DNA of 64,000 bases from Gonocerus acuteangulatus (taxonomy: Eukaryota; Arthropoda; Insecta; Hemiptera; Coreidae): positions 97,255,710 through 97,319,709 of the forward strand of contig OX328125.1 of the NCBI GenBank assembly GCA_946811695.1, given 5' to 3'. The first letter of the stretch is position 1. The number at the start of each line of letters is the position of its first letter. The notes under the pieces are model-generated. The model did no database searches. It worked only from the letters and a program-made list of their open reading frames with translations, and was not told where the DNA came from. This document shows, one piece after another, positions 1-11,445 of this stretch. The translations under genes and the position numbers were made by a program.

Positions 1-52
1 TTTATTGTGCCGACGTTTCGGCTTGAACTTCAAGCCTTCATCAGGGCTGTAA
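1..52 (-). ncRNA. Hammerhead ribozyme motif, Penelope-type
   Basis: On the minus strand the invariant core CTGATGA (38-44) is followed by a self-complementary stem II (20-37) and GAAAC (15-19), then GTC (12-14), the expected cleavage triplet. GCC just before the core (45-47) pairs with GGC just after the triplet (9-11), giving the start of stem I. Stem III would be only the ACGT palindrome, the minimal form known from hammerheads in Penelope-like retroelements, where two copies are thought to act as a dimer. This is the best-formed of about eight such motifs in the window. Activity is inferred only. Confidence 0.72.
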
Positions 53-99
53 ATACAAGTAGGACATATTTAACACTAATATATGCACATATCTATGTA

Positions 100-230
100 A
101 ATATACCTAACATATATATATATATATACATATAATATATATATTTATATATATGCATATACACATACACATATACACGCACACATATGTACATATATAT
201 GCCCACATACATACACATATGGGGTATGTA
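100..230. repeat. TA/CA-rich simple repeat
   Basis: Imperfect ATAT and ACACAT runs with no coding sense. Confidence 0.8.
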
Positions 231-289
231 TTATTAAGTAGCAGTGACCGAACCCGGACAATCCCTACCTTGCATCATCAACGGTCAAC

Positions 290-402
290 GATCTCCTCTC
301 AACAAAATAATAACTGCTTCTATTTTAATCTTTCGAAATTAGACTAGGGATAAGAACGGAACCGCGCTAAGATGAGGCAGTTCCTGCGAGTCGGACTTTT
401 TT
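290..402 (-). mobile_element. 5' end of a Helentron-like element (family A)
   Basis: Read on the minus strand this begins AAAAAGTCCGACTCGCAGG and folds into the hairpin GGAAC-(t)-GCG ... CGC-(g)-GTTCC. The same start, including the following 60-70 bp, occurs near 2928, 4651, 34966, 36800(-), 4142(-) and 49769. Copies that can be followed end about 1.2 kb later in a hairpin plus GCGCTAA. Class is inferred from structure only. Confidence 0.5.
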
Positions 403-949
403 ATCTTTGTTCCCAGGCACCAGACAATTTTTCTACTTGTGTGTCCCAAAACTCTTAACACCTTTTACAATCCCCCTTTACAACCCGCTTTTACAACCCA
501 GCAATTGTACCTCTTTCATCTGCACCGACTTACCGCCTCATCCCCACCCCCTTTCATAACTATAAAGACCCCCTGTGTAGTTGCTGTCCCTCATATTTCC
601 AACCATGGTTACCTAAGTTGTCCTCGAGGTCTTCCTCCCCCCCCCTAGGCATTCTCTACTGGTATGTATCTATATATTAAGTGCTACAAATTGTATTCAT
701 TTATAAAATAGATTTTGTTTTTCACTACATAAAAAATGTTCGTTGTTTTTACTGTTTAATTTTTTTTTGTACTGTTTTACTAACACTTTCTACATGCTGT
801 TAACTTTCCAACTACCGTATTTTCATTGTTTTAAAAATAAGATTGGTTAAAATTTATTGTATTGATATATATACTCCGCTCATTTCTGCCTGTCTTTTAC
901 TTACTAGTTGTACATATATATTTTCTTTACTTATAAGTTGTATATATTT
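403..949. other. No gene seen; T-rich interspersed DNA
   Basis: C/T-rich then AT-rich sequence leading into a hammerhead motif. It is likely part of a Penelope-derived repeat, but no reverse-transcriptase coding could be read. Confidence 0.4.
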
Positions 950-1000
950 TTTAGCTGAAGAAGGCTGCCATTGTGCAGTCGAAACGTCCAAATACAGATT
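945..1000 (+). ncRNA. Hammerhead ribozyme motif, Penelope-type
   Basis: CTGAAGA (955-961), a stem II of GGCTGC against GCAGTC with one G-U pair, then GAAAC (981-985) and GTC. Downstream comes the same CAAATACAGATTT and GCCGAATCCCAACTA tail that follows the other hammerhead copies in this window (compare 34781 and 49992). Stem I is weak, so the copy may be decayed. Confidence 0.6.
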
Positions 1001-1169
1001 TCTTTTTGAAAGTCTGACGTTTTTCTCCTAGCCGAATCCCAACTATACCTGTCTTCGTATCTCTGCAGCGGCTAACTATCTCCATCTACACTATAAATTA
1101 TTTTATTATTTTATTTTACTTAATTTTTATTTATTAAATTTTACAGCTTTAATATCTCTTAACATTTTC

Positions 1170-1800
1170 TCTGGCTCTTCTAACAGCTTCTAGACGTCTT
1201 GGCATTGACTAGATGAGGTGGGCAATGTCCTCTCGATGAATGTTCATCCATTCTTCGAGTAGTGCACGTAAGCTCATCGATGGCGAATGATTCCGAACTC
1301 TGAAAAGCATCTTCTGCCCATCCCACAGGTGCTCTATTGGATCCAGGTCCGCGCATCTTACAGGAAGGGAAAAAAATATTAATTCCTATATCATTGAACC
1401 ATTGCAGTGGTATGTGGTCTCGCAATGATAAAGGATATTTTCACCGTTAAATTATGCAAATGCCATTACATAATGTTCCCGAATGCCAGTAACATACCAC
1501 TCAACGGTCAGTGAGCAGCTATCAGTGCTTCCAAAGTTATGCCCACCTATATCATAACTGAACCGCCTCCAAACGCTACTCGTGGAGAAATGTTGCAGGC
1601 AGCAAAAAAACTCTCGATGGCGTCTTAAATCATTTATGCCATCATCTGGAGAATTTAACTTTGACTCGTCTCTCAACAAAAAAACTCTCCTGTCATCACT
1701 GGTCCAATTTGCATACTTACGAGAAACTTCAAGTCTGGCTACTTGATGTTCTCTGGAGGGAACTGGCCCAATAGCAGGGTGTCTGGAGGTCAAATTTGCT
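1170..1800 (-). pseudogene. Tc1/mariner transposase fossil
   Basis: Minus-strand translation in shifting frames matches the Tc1 transposase catalytic region. The segment at 1790-1450 shows a W-x-DD-R-VF-x-DESK-like first catalytic block and an LT-EWY block. The segment at 1360-1180 carries a D-PIEHLWD block, the usual place of the third catalytic acid. Frames change between blocks and stops interrupt it, so it cannot make a working protein. No terminal inverted repeats were found. A Tc1-type DDE transposase is the confident call; the exact family is not. Confidence 0.8.
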
Positions 1801-1837
1801 TCGCTTAAATGCTTAGACCAATACAGATATATACCAC

Positions 1838-2395
1838 TAGCTGTTACCCGGCGTGCTATGCTACACCTACTTTCTGAATCTATAAAAGCAAAAATAAATT
1901 AGAAACCAAATAATTAATATTAAAATCTAATAACGCAAATTTGTAACTATTTGGGCTCATTGTTTCGAACTCGAGATCTCCGACCTGTGAGCCATCGACG
2001 ATTTTAACCGAGCCTATGCCTCTCCCCGTGTCAAGACCTACCTGCGTGCCACTTTTGGTCAAAATCGGTCAAACGGTGTGGATTTGTATAAGGAACAAAC
2101 CTTCAGATAGACAGCTGGTAGACGTTTTTGACCTAGCCTATGACACTCCCCGTCTCACGACCTACCTGTGTGCCAAGTTTGGTCAAAATCGGACGATAGG
2201 TGTGGATTTGTATAAGGAACAAACATACAGAGAGACAGCTGGTAGACGTTTTTGACCTAGCCTATGACACTCCCCGTCTCACGACCTACCTGTGCGCCAA
2301 GTTTGGTCCAAATCGGTCAAACGGTGTGGATTTGTATAAGGAACAAACAGACAAACGGACAAACAGACAGACACGCGATTTTCATATATATAGGT
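1838..2395 (+). repeat. Interspersed repeat with 124-bp tandem units
   Basis: Starts CTAGCTGTTACCCGGCGTGC and is followed by about three tandem units of roughly 124 bp (for example from 2142 and from 2266), each containing CTCCCCGTCTCACGACC and TTTGGTCAAAATCGG, ending in ACAGACAGACACGCG and TA-rich DNA. The same head lies at 4598, 15583 and 32750(-), and the same units at 7490, 32395(-) and 57985(-). Because 124 is not a multiple of three, the apparent reading frames are accidental. Confidence 0.75.
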
Positions 2396-2694
2396 ATACG
2401 CAGATAGATGCTTTTAGATCCATAATTATTGATTAAACAAAATAATGAGCTTAACAAGCAATTAAACCAACAGATTTTTATGATAACGCCCACGTGCTCT
2501 CAACAAGAAGCATTTCTTGTTCTCAGAGACTTTCAAGTTAATTAACGCGAATAAAATAATTGGTCTTGTTTGTGGTTTATTTAAATGTTCTAGATAATGA
2601 TTGACGTCAGCAAATGCGCAGAAGAATTTAACTGTAATTATGATGGTATTATTCGCCCAATTTATGGAAGTGATTTTCCTAATTTCAAATTGCT
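2396..2694. other. No feature seen
   Basis: AT-rich sequence without recognisable coding or repeat structure. Confidence 0.4.
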
Positions 2695-2698
2695 TTAA

Positions 2699-2838
2699 CC
2701 CATTAGCACCGGAATTTCTACTTTTTTCAAAATTTTAAACATTTTTGATTAAATGTGAACACCTCTTGGGATTGCGGTATTCATGGGTAAACAAAGCAAC
2801 TCCAGCGTTACCATATGGTAAAGCACGGCGCTAATGGG
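2699..2838. mobile_element. 140-bp MITE, piggyBac-like, TTAA target site
   Basis: Terminal inverted repeats CCCATTAGC(A/G)CCG at both ends, directly flanked by TTAA (2695-2698 and 2839-2842). TTAA duplication with CC..GG termini is typical of piggyBac elements. There is no coding capacity, so it depends on a transposase supplied elsewhere. Confidence 0.75.
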
Positions 2839-2927
2839 TTAAATTCGAGTTCCACTTAAGATAGAATTCTTAAAATATTTCATCAAATCTTCGGCTATTT
2901 TATCTACTAAATTCAAAAAGACCGACT

Positions 2928-2990
2928 CGCAGAAACTGCGACATCTTAGCGCGGTTCCGTTCATATCTCTAGTACTATTAGTAAAGGAAT
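2928..2990 (+). mobile_element. 5' end of a Helentron-like element (family A)
   Basis: Plus-strand copy of the CCGACTCGC start and hairpin, followed by CGTTCATATCTCTAG as in the other copies. Its partner 3' end was not located. Confidence 0.45.
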
Positions 2991-3159
2991 AGTACCACCT
3001 TTTGGTGGGATTTGATATTTCTTAAACAAATTTAGATTAAAATCTCGAGGAGAAAATAGATTTAAGGAGCCACAACAGGAAACTGACAGTATCATGGCGA
3101 CTTCCCTTACCTCCTCAACGTTCGTTCAAGGAAACACTATAACAATGTTTAACATTCTC

Positions 3160-3172
3160 ATAAAAAAAAAAG

Positions 3173-3227
<55 letters not shown>

Positions 3228-3280
3228 TCGCCGTCGTTGCGAAGCTCGTAAAATAAAAAAAAAAAAAAAAAAAAAAAACA
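3160..3280 (+). repeat. Poly-A / stem-loop / poly-A retroposed tail
   Basis: About 60 A residues, a 42-bp block (3221-3262) and a second A tract. The block contains AGC-AAG-TCGC ... GCGA-A-GCT, the same hairpin plan as the 3' end of the LINE copies at 55220-55251 and 59892-59923. Flanking AACATTCTC and AACATTTTC could be a decayed target duplication. Confidence 0.5.
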
Positions 3281-3704
3281 TTTTCTTACCTTGTTCTCGT
3301 AAAACACTCTTCTTACTGTTAAATTAAATTAAAATAAGCAACAACGAATTAAAACGCAAGATGAAAAGGTACAAAACCCCGTTCCAAAGAGCTAAACTAA
3401 CAATTTCGAAGTTTCAAGTCCTTATGTTTCCTTTTGAAATCCCCCCATCGAAAATTACACTATATTCATTTTTGTAAAGTATTTATTAAGCATTCGAATA
3501 GTTACCTTCCACTAACCAAGCTTTTCCAACCGTTTTCGAGTTATTTTAGAAAATATACAAAAATCCCAACACTTTTCATGCCTGTTAATGAAATATTTTA
3601 TTTCTAGTACTTCCTTAGCTCCAAACGGAACCAAAATAAACTACCGGTACCACTATATACGTTCTTAGATTAGTTGGACGAAAAACGTCCGGAACAAGAT
3701 TCAA

Positions 3705-3904
3705 GGGTTCTCCCGTGGTCTAATGGCTAGCGCCTTGTATTCATAAGCAGGAGATGGTGGGTTCGATTCCCAACCTCCGGCAGGAATTTTATCATCCCAC
3801 GGCTCGCTGGTAAAATTCCTCGCTGCACCCTGGATGTCGGCGCTAATGACCAAGATGTAGATGCGCCGTAAAAAAAAAGAAAAAAAAAAAAAAAAAAAAA
3901 AAAA
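3705..3904 (+). mobile_element. tRNA-Glu-like SINE, full length
   Basis: The head resembles tRNA-Glu, with an A box like TGGTCTAATGGCTAGCG and a B box GGTTCGATTCC. The body contains an inverted GGAATTTTATCATCCC / GGTAAAATTCC pair. The 3' end is the stem-loop CGGCGC (3838-3843) / GCGCCG (3863-3868) followed by poly-A. A perfect 12-bp target duplication AACAAGATTCAA flanks it (3693-3704 and 3905-3916), proving retroposition. It is not a functional tRNA gene. Confidence 0.9.
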
Positions 3905-4006
3905 AACAAGATTCAACTGAATCAGTCAATGAAGTAGACTTTTATGGAGTAATTTCCGCTTAGGATACAATCCGTTTCCTGTTGTGGCGCTTAAAATCTT
4001 ATATTA

Positions 4007-4011
<5 letters not shown>

Positions 4012-4072
<61 letters not shown>
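4012..4072. repeat. (TA)n microsatellite
   Basis: Uninterrupted TA dinucleotides of about 60 bp. Confidence 0.95.
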
Positions 4073-4074
<2 letters not shown>

Positions 4075-4084
4075 CTAATTGCAC

Positions 4085-4142
4085 TAGGGATATGTAGGGA
4101 ACGGCTCTAAGATGACGCAGGTCCGACTAGTCGGGCATTTTA
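4085..4142 (-). mobile_element. Degenerate 5' end of Helentron-like family A
   Basis: Minus-strand copy of the CCGACT start and hairpin with substitutions; begins CACTAGGGATA on the plus strand, as at 345. Confidence 0.4.
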
Positions 4143-4597
4143 TAATATTTTACTGATATTTCGGGTTATTTTAGGTACTTTTAATTCACCGCTTCATCTT
4201 ATGTTGTAGCATATGAAAAGTCTTTTTTACTAATAAGCATCATTAATAGCAGCCACCCCTTTTGGCGAGGAAGATGCTTTGGGTAATCCAATAAATCCAT
4301 TATTTTAAGGTTGGATAACTTTAAATAAATAATTTTTAAAGTTGTTTGTAGATTAATTAAAAGGTTCTTTACTCATGAAAGGACTTTTTCAGACCTCTCT
4401 GTGATATATTTCCAGACGACCATGAGTTGATCCGGATAGCGTTGAGATCGCCTAGAGCTACGGAGCTGATAAAATATCAAACTAATAATTAAAATTAAAA
4501 ATTGAAAAGTAGGTAAAGGAAGTATAATTTATATGGGAAGCATATCTTATTAGAGAGCATGTTTCTCTGTATATTTGCACATAGTTTTATATATTTA
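4143..4597. other. No gene seen
   Basis: AT-rich intergenic DNA, no recognised structure. Confidence 0.4.
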
Positions 4598-4730
4598 TAC
4601 TAGCTGTTACCCGGCGTGCCATGCTACACCTACTTTCGGCATCTATAAAAGCAAAAATTCCGACTCGCAGGAACTGCAGCATCTAAGCGCGGTTCCGTTC
4701 ATGTCCCTAATGCCATTTGATAAGCTTAGA
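4598..4730 (+). repeat. Repeat head joined to a Helentron-like 5' end
   Basis: CTAGCTGTTACCCGGCGTGC plus the CTACACCTACTTTC continuation (4598-4650), followed within about 10 bp by TCCGACTCGCAGGAACTGC (from 4653). It is a junction of two of the common repeat families here. Confidence 0.6.
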
Positions 4731-4951
4731 AAAGAAATAAACTTTTTTTTTTTTATATATATATCTCGTGAAAATTGTCAAAATCCTCTCGAACATCTCG
4801 AATAAAAGTGATATTAAGGGGTCAGGGACACCGACAGTAGCTAACTTTTACACAGATGCGGAAATTACAGAATCTGGCTCTCATTCTAAAGCAAAGCTCT
4901 ATAAATCAATACAAAACATGCCTAATAAAGCCTTTCTAGAGGATACAGAAG

Positions 4952-5200
4952 CAAGGACGTATATGAGGGGGGGCTGAGGGGGCTGCAGCCCCTCCCGAAA
5001 TTTTGAATTGATGATAAAAACTTCTCGTAAAACCCTTAAAAATAAATTAAATAAGATCACTTAGTTCATAAAACATATTTTATTTTACTTGTAATAGCGT
5101 TTTAGTTGCCTAAAACTATAACAAGCTCTAAATATTTAGTATTCCATACCCTGGAAATGGTCTCAGCCCCCCCCCGAAATTGTTTTTATATACGCCCATG
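4952..5200. mobile_element. hAT-type MITE, CATGGGCG family, copy 1
   Basis: Ends in ATATACGCCCATG, and begins with the decayed match CAAGGACGTATATG. Exact 8-bp target duplications TACAGAAG lie at 4944-4951 and 5201-5208. Inside are G/C-rich GGGGGGCTG / CAGCCCC blocks and an AT core. It is non-coding; 8-bp duplications point to the hAT superfamily. Confidence 0.85.
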
Positions 5201-5208
5201 TACAGAAG

Positions 5209-7020
5209 GATCAAGAAGAAGCATACAAGATTGAGTAGAATACCCTGCCTAATATAGCCTATATAGAATAGTATGCCGAATAAAACCTATCTAGTAAATA
5301 CACAAGGACAAATAAAAGTCTTGACAAATAACAAGTCAAGAAAAAAAACTTTATTTAACAAAATAAAACAAAGTTTAGTTGCCCAACTACAATAGAATAA
5401 TATACCTAATTAAGTCTATGGAGTAGACACAAATGGACCAAAACCAAGTCTTGTGGAATATTGTTTTTTTACTAATTAATACTTTTTATCAATATTTAGT
5501 ATATAACCTTTGTTGAAAACTATTGATTGCTAATTGATGAATCGGTTTACAACTAAGTAGTCTTTATGAATATTTAGTATATAACCTTATGTTTGGATCT
5601 GAGTTTTTGGGGTGCTCTCCGCCTAGGCTTTGTATTTGTGTCGGCAGACACCTGGGGTATATTCACAGCTCTTGAGGATTAACTCTTAGCAGGTAAATTT
5701 CCTGCGGCCCCCTTGTTTCTACGGGCATTGAACCGCCATATTCGCTCATAGTATCTAACCGTTGTGAAGTTTATTTTTTGGATTTAAGACTTAATATACA
5801 TATGTAGACTAAATCATAGCAAGAAGTAATCCTCCGTCGTCGGTTCTTAACTATGTAGACTCGCTAATGTTATCCAATCTTAGATACATCGTATTTAAAA
5901 TCCACAGCAAAAACACGACATTTCATCAGAATCCCCTGCTGAATAAAACAATATAAAATAGTATGCAAAATAAAGCCTATCTAGTGGATAAAAATAGAGG
6001 AAAAAAGCCGTTCGTGGTGGTAGAAAATCTTAAAAGTTTTTCGCTCAGAAATCTCCGAAATATTGTCACTAATTTTACGTATCCTGTTTTATAGCCAAAT
6101 AGATTTATATTCTATAATCAATAAGAAAAACCTACTAACAATAAAAAACTATGGGTAACAGATGAAAATAGGGAATACCAAGAATAATTCTAAAGAACGA
6201 AATCAACACCAGTACTGTAATCTAGATATTCATACGGCATCTTCGAATTCTAACAAACAAAATATTGATTCTAATTATACGTATCCTGTTTTATTGACAA
6301 ATACATTTGACTACTATAAGCAATTAAAAACACTAGGTAATATGCCAAAGAACTCGGAGTAGGAGCCTCGACAGTTTCAAGACATTTGAAGGAAATCGAC
6401 AAATCCAAAACTGACATTTCATACGGTACAGCCTGATATATTTTTAACAATGAATTGTTTTTCTTATTTTAATTAATCTGTTTTATTGTCAAATACATTA
6501 TCCAACTTTAAGCAATTAAAAAATAACAAGGAATAAAAACAAACAAAAAGAACCGTTCGAATAAACGAAATCAATTACTTCAAAGTTTAAGCACTTATTT
6601 CTCCGATTGACATAGCCTAATCAAAAATTGTTTCAGAATCTTTTTTGTAGAACATTTAGTAAGCTTTCGCATGGTAACCCTCCGTTTACCAATATTCCTA
6701 ACCGTCTTCGAGATATTAGGGAATGTATACGAAGTTCCCAAAACATTTCATGTCTGTTAATAAAATATTTTATTCTAATATTTCCTTAGCTCCAAACGTA
6801 ACCAAAATTTTAACATATTAGTTTTAATGAATGTAGAAAATGCAGTAAATGTTTCAACTGAATCCCATGATTCTAAGTACCCAAACCAAAAACGGCATTC
6901 AAAAATTATTTTTTCAGTTTTCTCCAAAACAGTTAAAGCTATCGCCTTGAAAATGGTTCTATTCGTTTTCCTAGCCCATGAAGCCTATAAAAAGAGTACT
7001 TACAAGCTTATGAACTCAAA
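5209..7020. other. No gene seen; degenerate repeat body
   Basis: AT-rich. The stretch 6565-7020 (TCTCCGATTGACATAG, CGAGATATTAGG, AACATTTCATG) recurs at 19070-19560(-), 35860-36180(-), 37205-37390 and 50200-50760, so it belongs to the Helentron-like family A body. Nothing is recognised in 5209-6564. Confidence 0.45.
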
Positions 7021-7021
7021 A

Positions 7022-7185
7022 ACGTAAGCGTTACGATTTTTTTGCGCGAATTTCGCCCCAAACGCCATCTTCCAGTGGGCAGATTTTGCTGGTTAACGAA
7101 GTTGACCTTTCAAATTGGACGACAGATTTTTGTACCAAATTTCATCAAAATCGGACCATCAGGGAAGCCAGAAATGAGCGAAAAG

Positions 7186-7276
<91 letters not shown>

Positions 7277-7413
7277 AATTTGAACCACCATTATTTTCGG
7301 TCTCTAGGGGTTCTGAAACGCGAAATTTTCTTGTCGGCACTTCCGGATTGTTTCATTGTATCAACCTTATAAGCGGGGTTCCTCCCTGTGGGGGAGGGAG
7401 GAACCGCGCTAAA
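7022..7413 (+). mobile_element. 3' part of Helentron-like family A
   Basis: Contains GCGCGAATTTCGCCCC, a TTTCATCAAAATCGGACC block, a (TA)n tract (7192-7274), TTCTGAAACGCGAAATTTTC, and ends in the hairpin GGTTCCTCCCT / AGGGAGGAACC followed by GCGCTAA. A 3' hairpin just before a CTRR-like end is Helitron-like. The same end occurs at 55290-55330 and, reversed, at 35437. Confidence 0.6.
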
Positions 7414-7489
7414 AGTATATTAGAAACCAAATTTTTTTGGTTCTGCTATAACCAAACTATTTGGGTTCATAGTATCGAACCCATGACCT

Positions 7490-7740
7490 CCGAACTGTGA
7501 GTCCTAGACGATTTCAACCTAGCTTATGACTCTGCCCGAATCAAGGCCTACATGTGTGCCAGATCAAAATCAGTCGAACTTTGAGGACTTTTATTGGGAA
7601 CAAACATACAGACAGACTATTGGTAGACGTTTTTGACCCATCATATTCCAGTCATCGTATCAAAACCTACCTGTGTCAAGTTTGGAAAAAATCGGTCAAA
7701 CGGTGTGAACTTGTATAACGAACAAACTGACAGACAAGTT
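7490..7740 (+). repeat. Degenerate 124-bp tandem units
   Basis: Two diverged copies of the unit seen at 1990-2370 (TGTGTGCCAGATCAAAATC and GGTCAAACGGTGTGAAC). Confidence 0.6.
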
Positions 7741-8272
7741 TTCATCATTTTAAATCTTTTCTTAACTGATACACCGACAAAATATACCAATTACTCACAT
7801 TTTAGTCGTTTTTCGAAAAATTACAATTGTAAAAAACTTTTTTTTGAAATTCCGCCCTCGACCCGAGAGCTATTCCGATCTTTTATCGAGATATATCGAA
7901 ATGAAATCGATTTCGATTTCATGCTTCTATTATCTCATTCCGTTTTTAATTTCATCTCGGGCGAAACGCTGTTGGTGCTCAAAAATAAATTATAAAAAAA
8001 AAAATTAAAAAAAATTCGACTCAAATTATTGATTTGGGGTATTCGATCTGCTGATTTATTTATAAGATGATTTAAATGAACTGAAACCTGAATTACAATC
8101 TAAAGAGCTGAATATATTATTCTCAAGAATAGTCTTAAAAAAGGTCCTATAAACATATTAATAAGCTGGAAGTATTAAATACCTACATTAAAAATAAATA
8201 ATATAAAATTTAAACACACATCTATTCGTTACTTTGGGGAGGAATCAGGAATCAGTGTGAATGCTTCGACTA

Positions 8273-8330
<58 letters not shown>

Positions 8331-8566
8331 CGCAGAATTAAATAGGCAACAACGTCCTAAGTAGATGAATTGCCTTAATATAAGGCCAACCTAAATTGTT
8401 TTCTTACTTTGCCCAGTTCAGAAGTGTTATAAAAAATAAATGCCCCGTGTGTCGGATTCGGTGGATATTCGATCTCTTGTAGGTTGGAAGGATTGAAGAT
8501 TTATTAAAAATAAAAAAATATTTCACAACATTATCCTCAATAGCTCAATAGCCTTCGCAGATAGCT
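7741..8566. other. No gene seen; contains a (TA)n tract
   Basis: Low-information AT-rich DNA; (TA)n at 8273-8329. Confidence 0.4.
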
Positions 8567-9334
8567 AAAAAAGTCCGTCACGCAGGAGCTGCATAACTAA
8601 GCACTTTTCTCAGAATTTGGGTAGTGTAGACTGCTTTCCAGAACAATTTGCTTAAAATATCCTACATAAATAAAATATAAACATGAATAGTTCTCTTTTA
8701 AATTTGTAATGAGTAACTGATCAATTATTAATTTGCTTCCAGAGTTATGTTTACACATGGTACCTACTACACTACGTAATAAATACAAAAAAACCCATAT
8801 TATCGTATTTTGATCTAACGCAGAAACAGGATACAGTCACTCTAGTGGTAGAAAGCGCTCCTTGCGGCGGCTTTGTGAACCTACGTCTGGCGGGCTTTTC
8901 TATTGAAATATATTACAAATTAAACCCCCGCTTTCCGATTGACCGATTCAGCTCATTTTTACAACACTTCTTTCTCATGAGTTACCCACGACGTATACCG
9001 CGTTTCGTTACAATACAGCAGAAATTACGACCGGTATGAGTATATTAGGAATTTGGGTCCGGATTAAACCCCCCCTCCTAATAAACCGATATAGTTTATT
9101 TTTACAACACATATTTACCTGTGGATTACCACTACGAATACCGAGTTTCGTCGAAATATACCAAATATTACGGCTGACATAGTCAAATTAGTGTTTTGGG
9201 TTCGGGGTAAACCCCCCTTCCGGTGGACCGACTTTGGTGGTTAACGAACTCGTTCAATCGTTTGCTAATGAATGTTATATACCAAGTTTCGTGACGAAAA
9301 AACAAAAACTCTGGCCGCTATCGTGTTAACAGAC

Positions 9335-9408
<74 letters not shown>

Positions 9409-9508
9409 TTTAACGGGGGTCATTTTCGGTGTCTACTAGGTAGGATCGATAAAGATTTGAAGAAATTTTTCAAAAATTCCGCCATGAGTCCAACCTCAAT
9501 AGCTACTT
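8567..9508 (+). repeat. Left arm of a foldback-like element
   Basis: This 942-bp arm is the inverted counterpart of 12879-14111. It starts AAAAAAGTCCGTCACGCAGG and contains units of about 130 bp with AAACCCCC..CCGAT motifs, a (TA)n tract (9340-9404), and ends CCTCAATAGCTACTT. Long terminal inverted repeats built of tandem units resemble foldback elements; that assignment is inference. No transposase was seen in it. Confidence 0.75.
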
Positions 9509-10016
9509 TCCTTCGGAATAAAGTGCTAAAAGTGCTTGAGAAATTTGTAAGGTGTCGTAATGAGAGGAAAACACGAAGTTCAAACCCTCTTTAATCGACC
9601 AAGGAGGAAAAAAGCCGATGTGAAAAATAAGCTAATTAATAGGGCTTAATCGACGAGTTCCTTAAACTGCGATTTTACTATTTCATCTTGTTTCTTTTGC
9701 ATGAAAACAGGCTAATGGAGGTCATGCGCAATCTTTGATTATTATAGGAAAATTGATTAGAGAATCGCAAATCATAGCCGAAGGTTGTGGTGGACAAGCC
9801 AATTTAAATGCATACATTTTAGTAATATTTTCCCTGTTTTTGGCCTTGAATGTTTATCTGCTAAAATTATTTTAGCATTCAAGGGAATTTTACCACTGAA
9901 TAACAAGTATTTTGGACATTATAGAAACTCGAATCTTCTGACGTGTTATCCGTCTGGAAGAATTTCCAAGTACAGGAATAACCATCTCGAAAATACAAGA
10001 CTTAACCTAACAACAA

Positions 10017-11281
10017 ATGAAATTATTGAATCCTACGAGCAGACTTCATCCTTCTACATCTGACAAGATAGCTCACAATCAAACAGCTAACCCAACAATT
10101 CTAGAAATGCAAAAACTTACGCCGAATTCATGCAGGTATTTAACAGTGCGTTGTCTAGACGAGGGTATTACGTTTAATTCCATAAATCCTTTTGTTATTA
10201 ATAAATGGATACCGAGCATATCTAAAGAAATTAAGGTTAAAACGATGAGGAAAGACGGCAGCCTGCTTTTAGATTGCCAAAATGAACGTTTGTGGCAGAT
10301 TTTACTTAAAAAAAAAAATTTAACAATATTAAAATTATTATAGAACCCCATAAAACATTAAATATAACAAAAGGGGTATTTTATTGTAAAGAAATCAAGG
10401 ATGTTCCGAACGAAAATCTTTTAGAAGAATTGCAAGACCAAAAGGTAACAGCGATAAGACGGATTGTTCCACGCAACAATCCGAATAATACTTCTCTGTT
10501 TGTCGCAACCTTCGATCTTCCAGAACTGCCTGAGCATGTCTATGTAGGATATCTCAGTGTACGACTGAGATCTTACATTCCACAGCCTCTCAGATGCAGT
10601 CAGTGCCATGGGCTGAGGCATGTTGCCTCTTCCTGCAAGAAGTCCCCGACGTGTGGAAAATGCGCTCAGGAAAAACATGAAGGCCCTTGCACTCAGGTGA
10701 AATGTTGTCTTTGTGGCTCAGAGCATCATTCGTGGGATAAATCCTGCCCGGTTTACGTTAAAGAAGCCGAGATAATAAAGGTAATGGCCCTTAAGAAGAT
10801 TCCTTATTTTGAGGCGAGAAGACAGGTGATAGCCAAGAAGGAGACATATGCTCAGAAAACAGCAGAAAACAAGCAAGAAACCTTTAGTTTTCAGACTATG
10901 ACTTTTCTGATTAATAACATGATGCAGAAAATCGATAAATTGGAGAATATGATAATACATATGACCAATAATAAAGGCCTAATAGAAGAACATAACAACT
11001 CAGTCAACACAAGTAAAGAGAAAATCTCAAAACTCCATGATGAAGAGATCACACTTCAAGTGACCAGTGGAAACTCACAAGAAAAAGTACACAAGCCAGT
11101 TGAAGACAAATCACCATCTGGTAAAACAGGTCGCCTTCCCAGATATTCCAAAGTCGAAACGGAAGAAATCTTGGAAGACACAGAGGGCTGCACAGCAAAG
11201 GATAGATCAGAATATAAATCAGGTAACAGAAACAATAAAAAAAGCACTTCTAAGACAAAATTCGTGAAACAAAATGGTTAG
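10017..11281 (+). pseudogene. LINE ORF1 (gag-like), frameshifted
   Basis: Nucleic-acid-binding ORF1 protein of an I/Jockey-group LINE, which coats element RNA. The N-terminal part (10017-10320) has the RYLTVRCLDEG block of the RRM-like domain; a frameshift in an A-rich run near 10310-10320 separates it from the rest, which runs to 11281. In that second part three CCHC knuckles follow: C56-x2-C59-x4-H64-x4-C69, C75-x2-C78-x4-H83-x3-C87 and C92-x2-C95-x4-H100-x5-C106 (counted from the ATG at 10430). A lysine-rich tail follows. ORF2 starts 165 bp downstream. The three-knuckle pattern is diagnostic for this group; the frameshift means no intact product. Confidence 0.85.
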
Positions 11282-11445
11282 TAAAATTCTAAGTCATTCA
11301 CATCTTTAACCGATTGTACTAACCACATTTTCATATTGTTTCTGTTACTTAATCTTAGTGTTATACATGCTCTTATAATTTCTATTTCTCCATACATTTA
11401 CTTTTTACTTAATCTTATTATTTTTGCGTACACATTCAAATCAGT

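Noticed and set aside
2016..2436. Small conserved protein from the 124-bp repeats
   Set aside because: The unit length is not a multiple of three, so the similar peptides in overlapping frames come from the DNA repeat.
3705..3785. tRNA-Glu gene
   Set aside because: Acceptor stem absent and the copy is a SINE with a 12-bp duplication.
7042..7500. Open frames rich in Ile-Tyr across (TA)n tracts (also 32282, 33182, 35538, 40795, 44588)
   Set aside because: They arise from TA dinucleotide repeats and have no domain.
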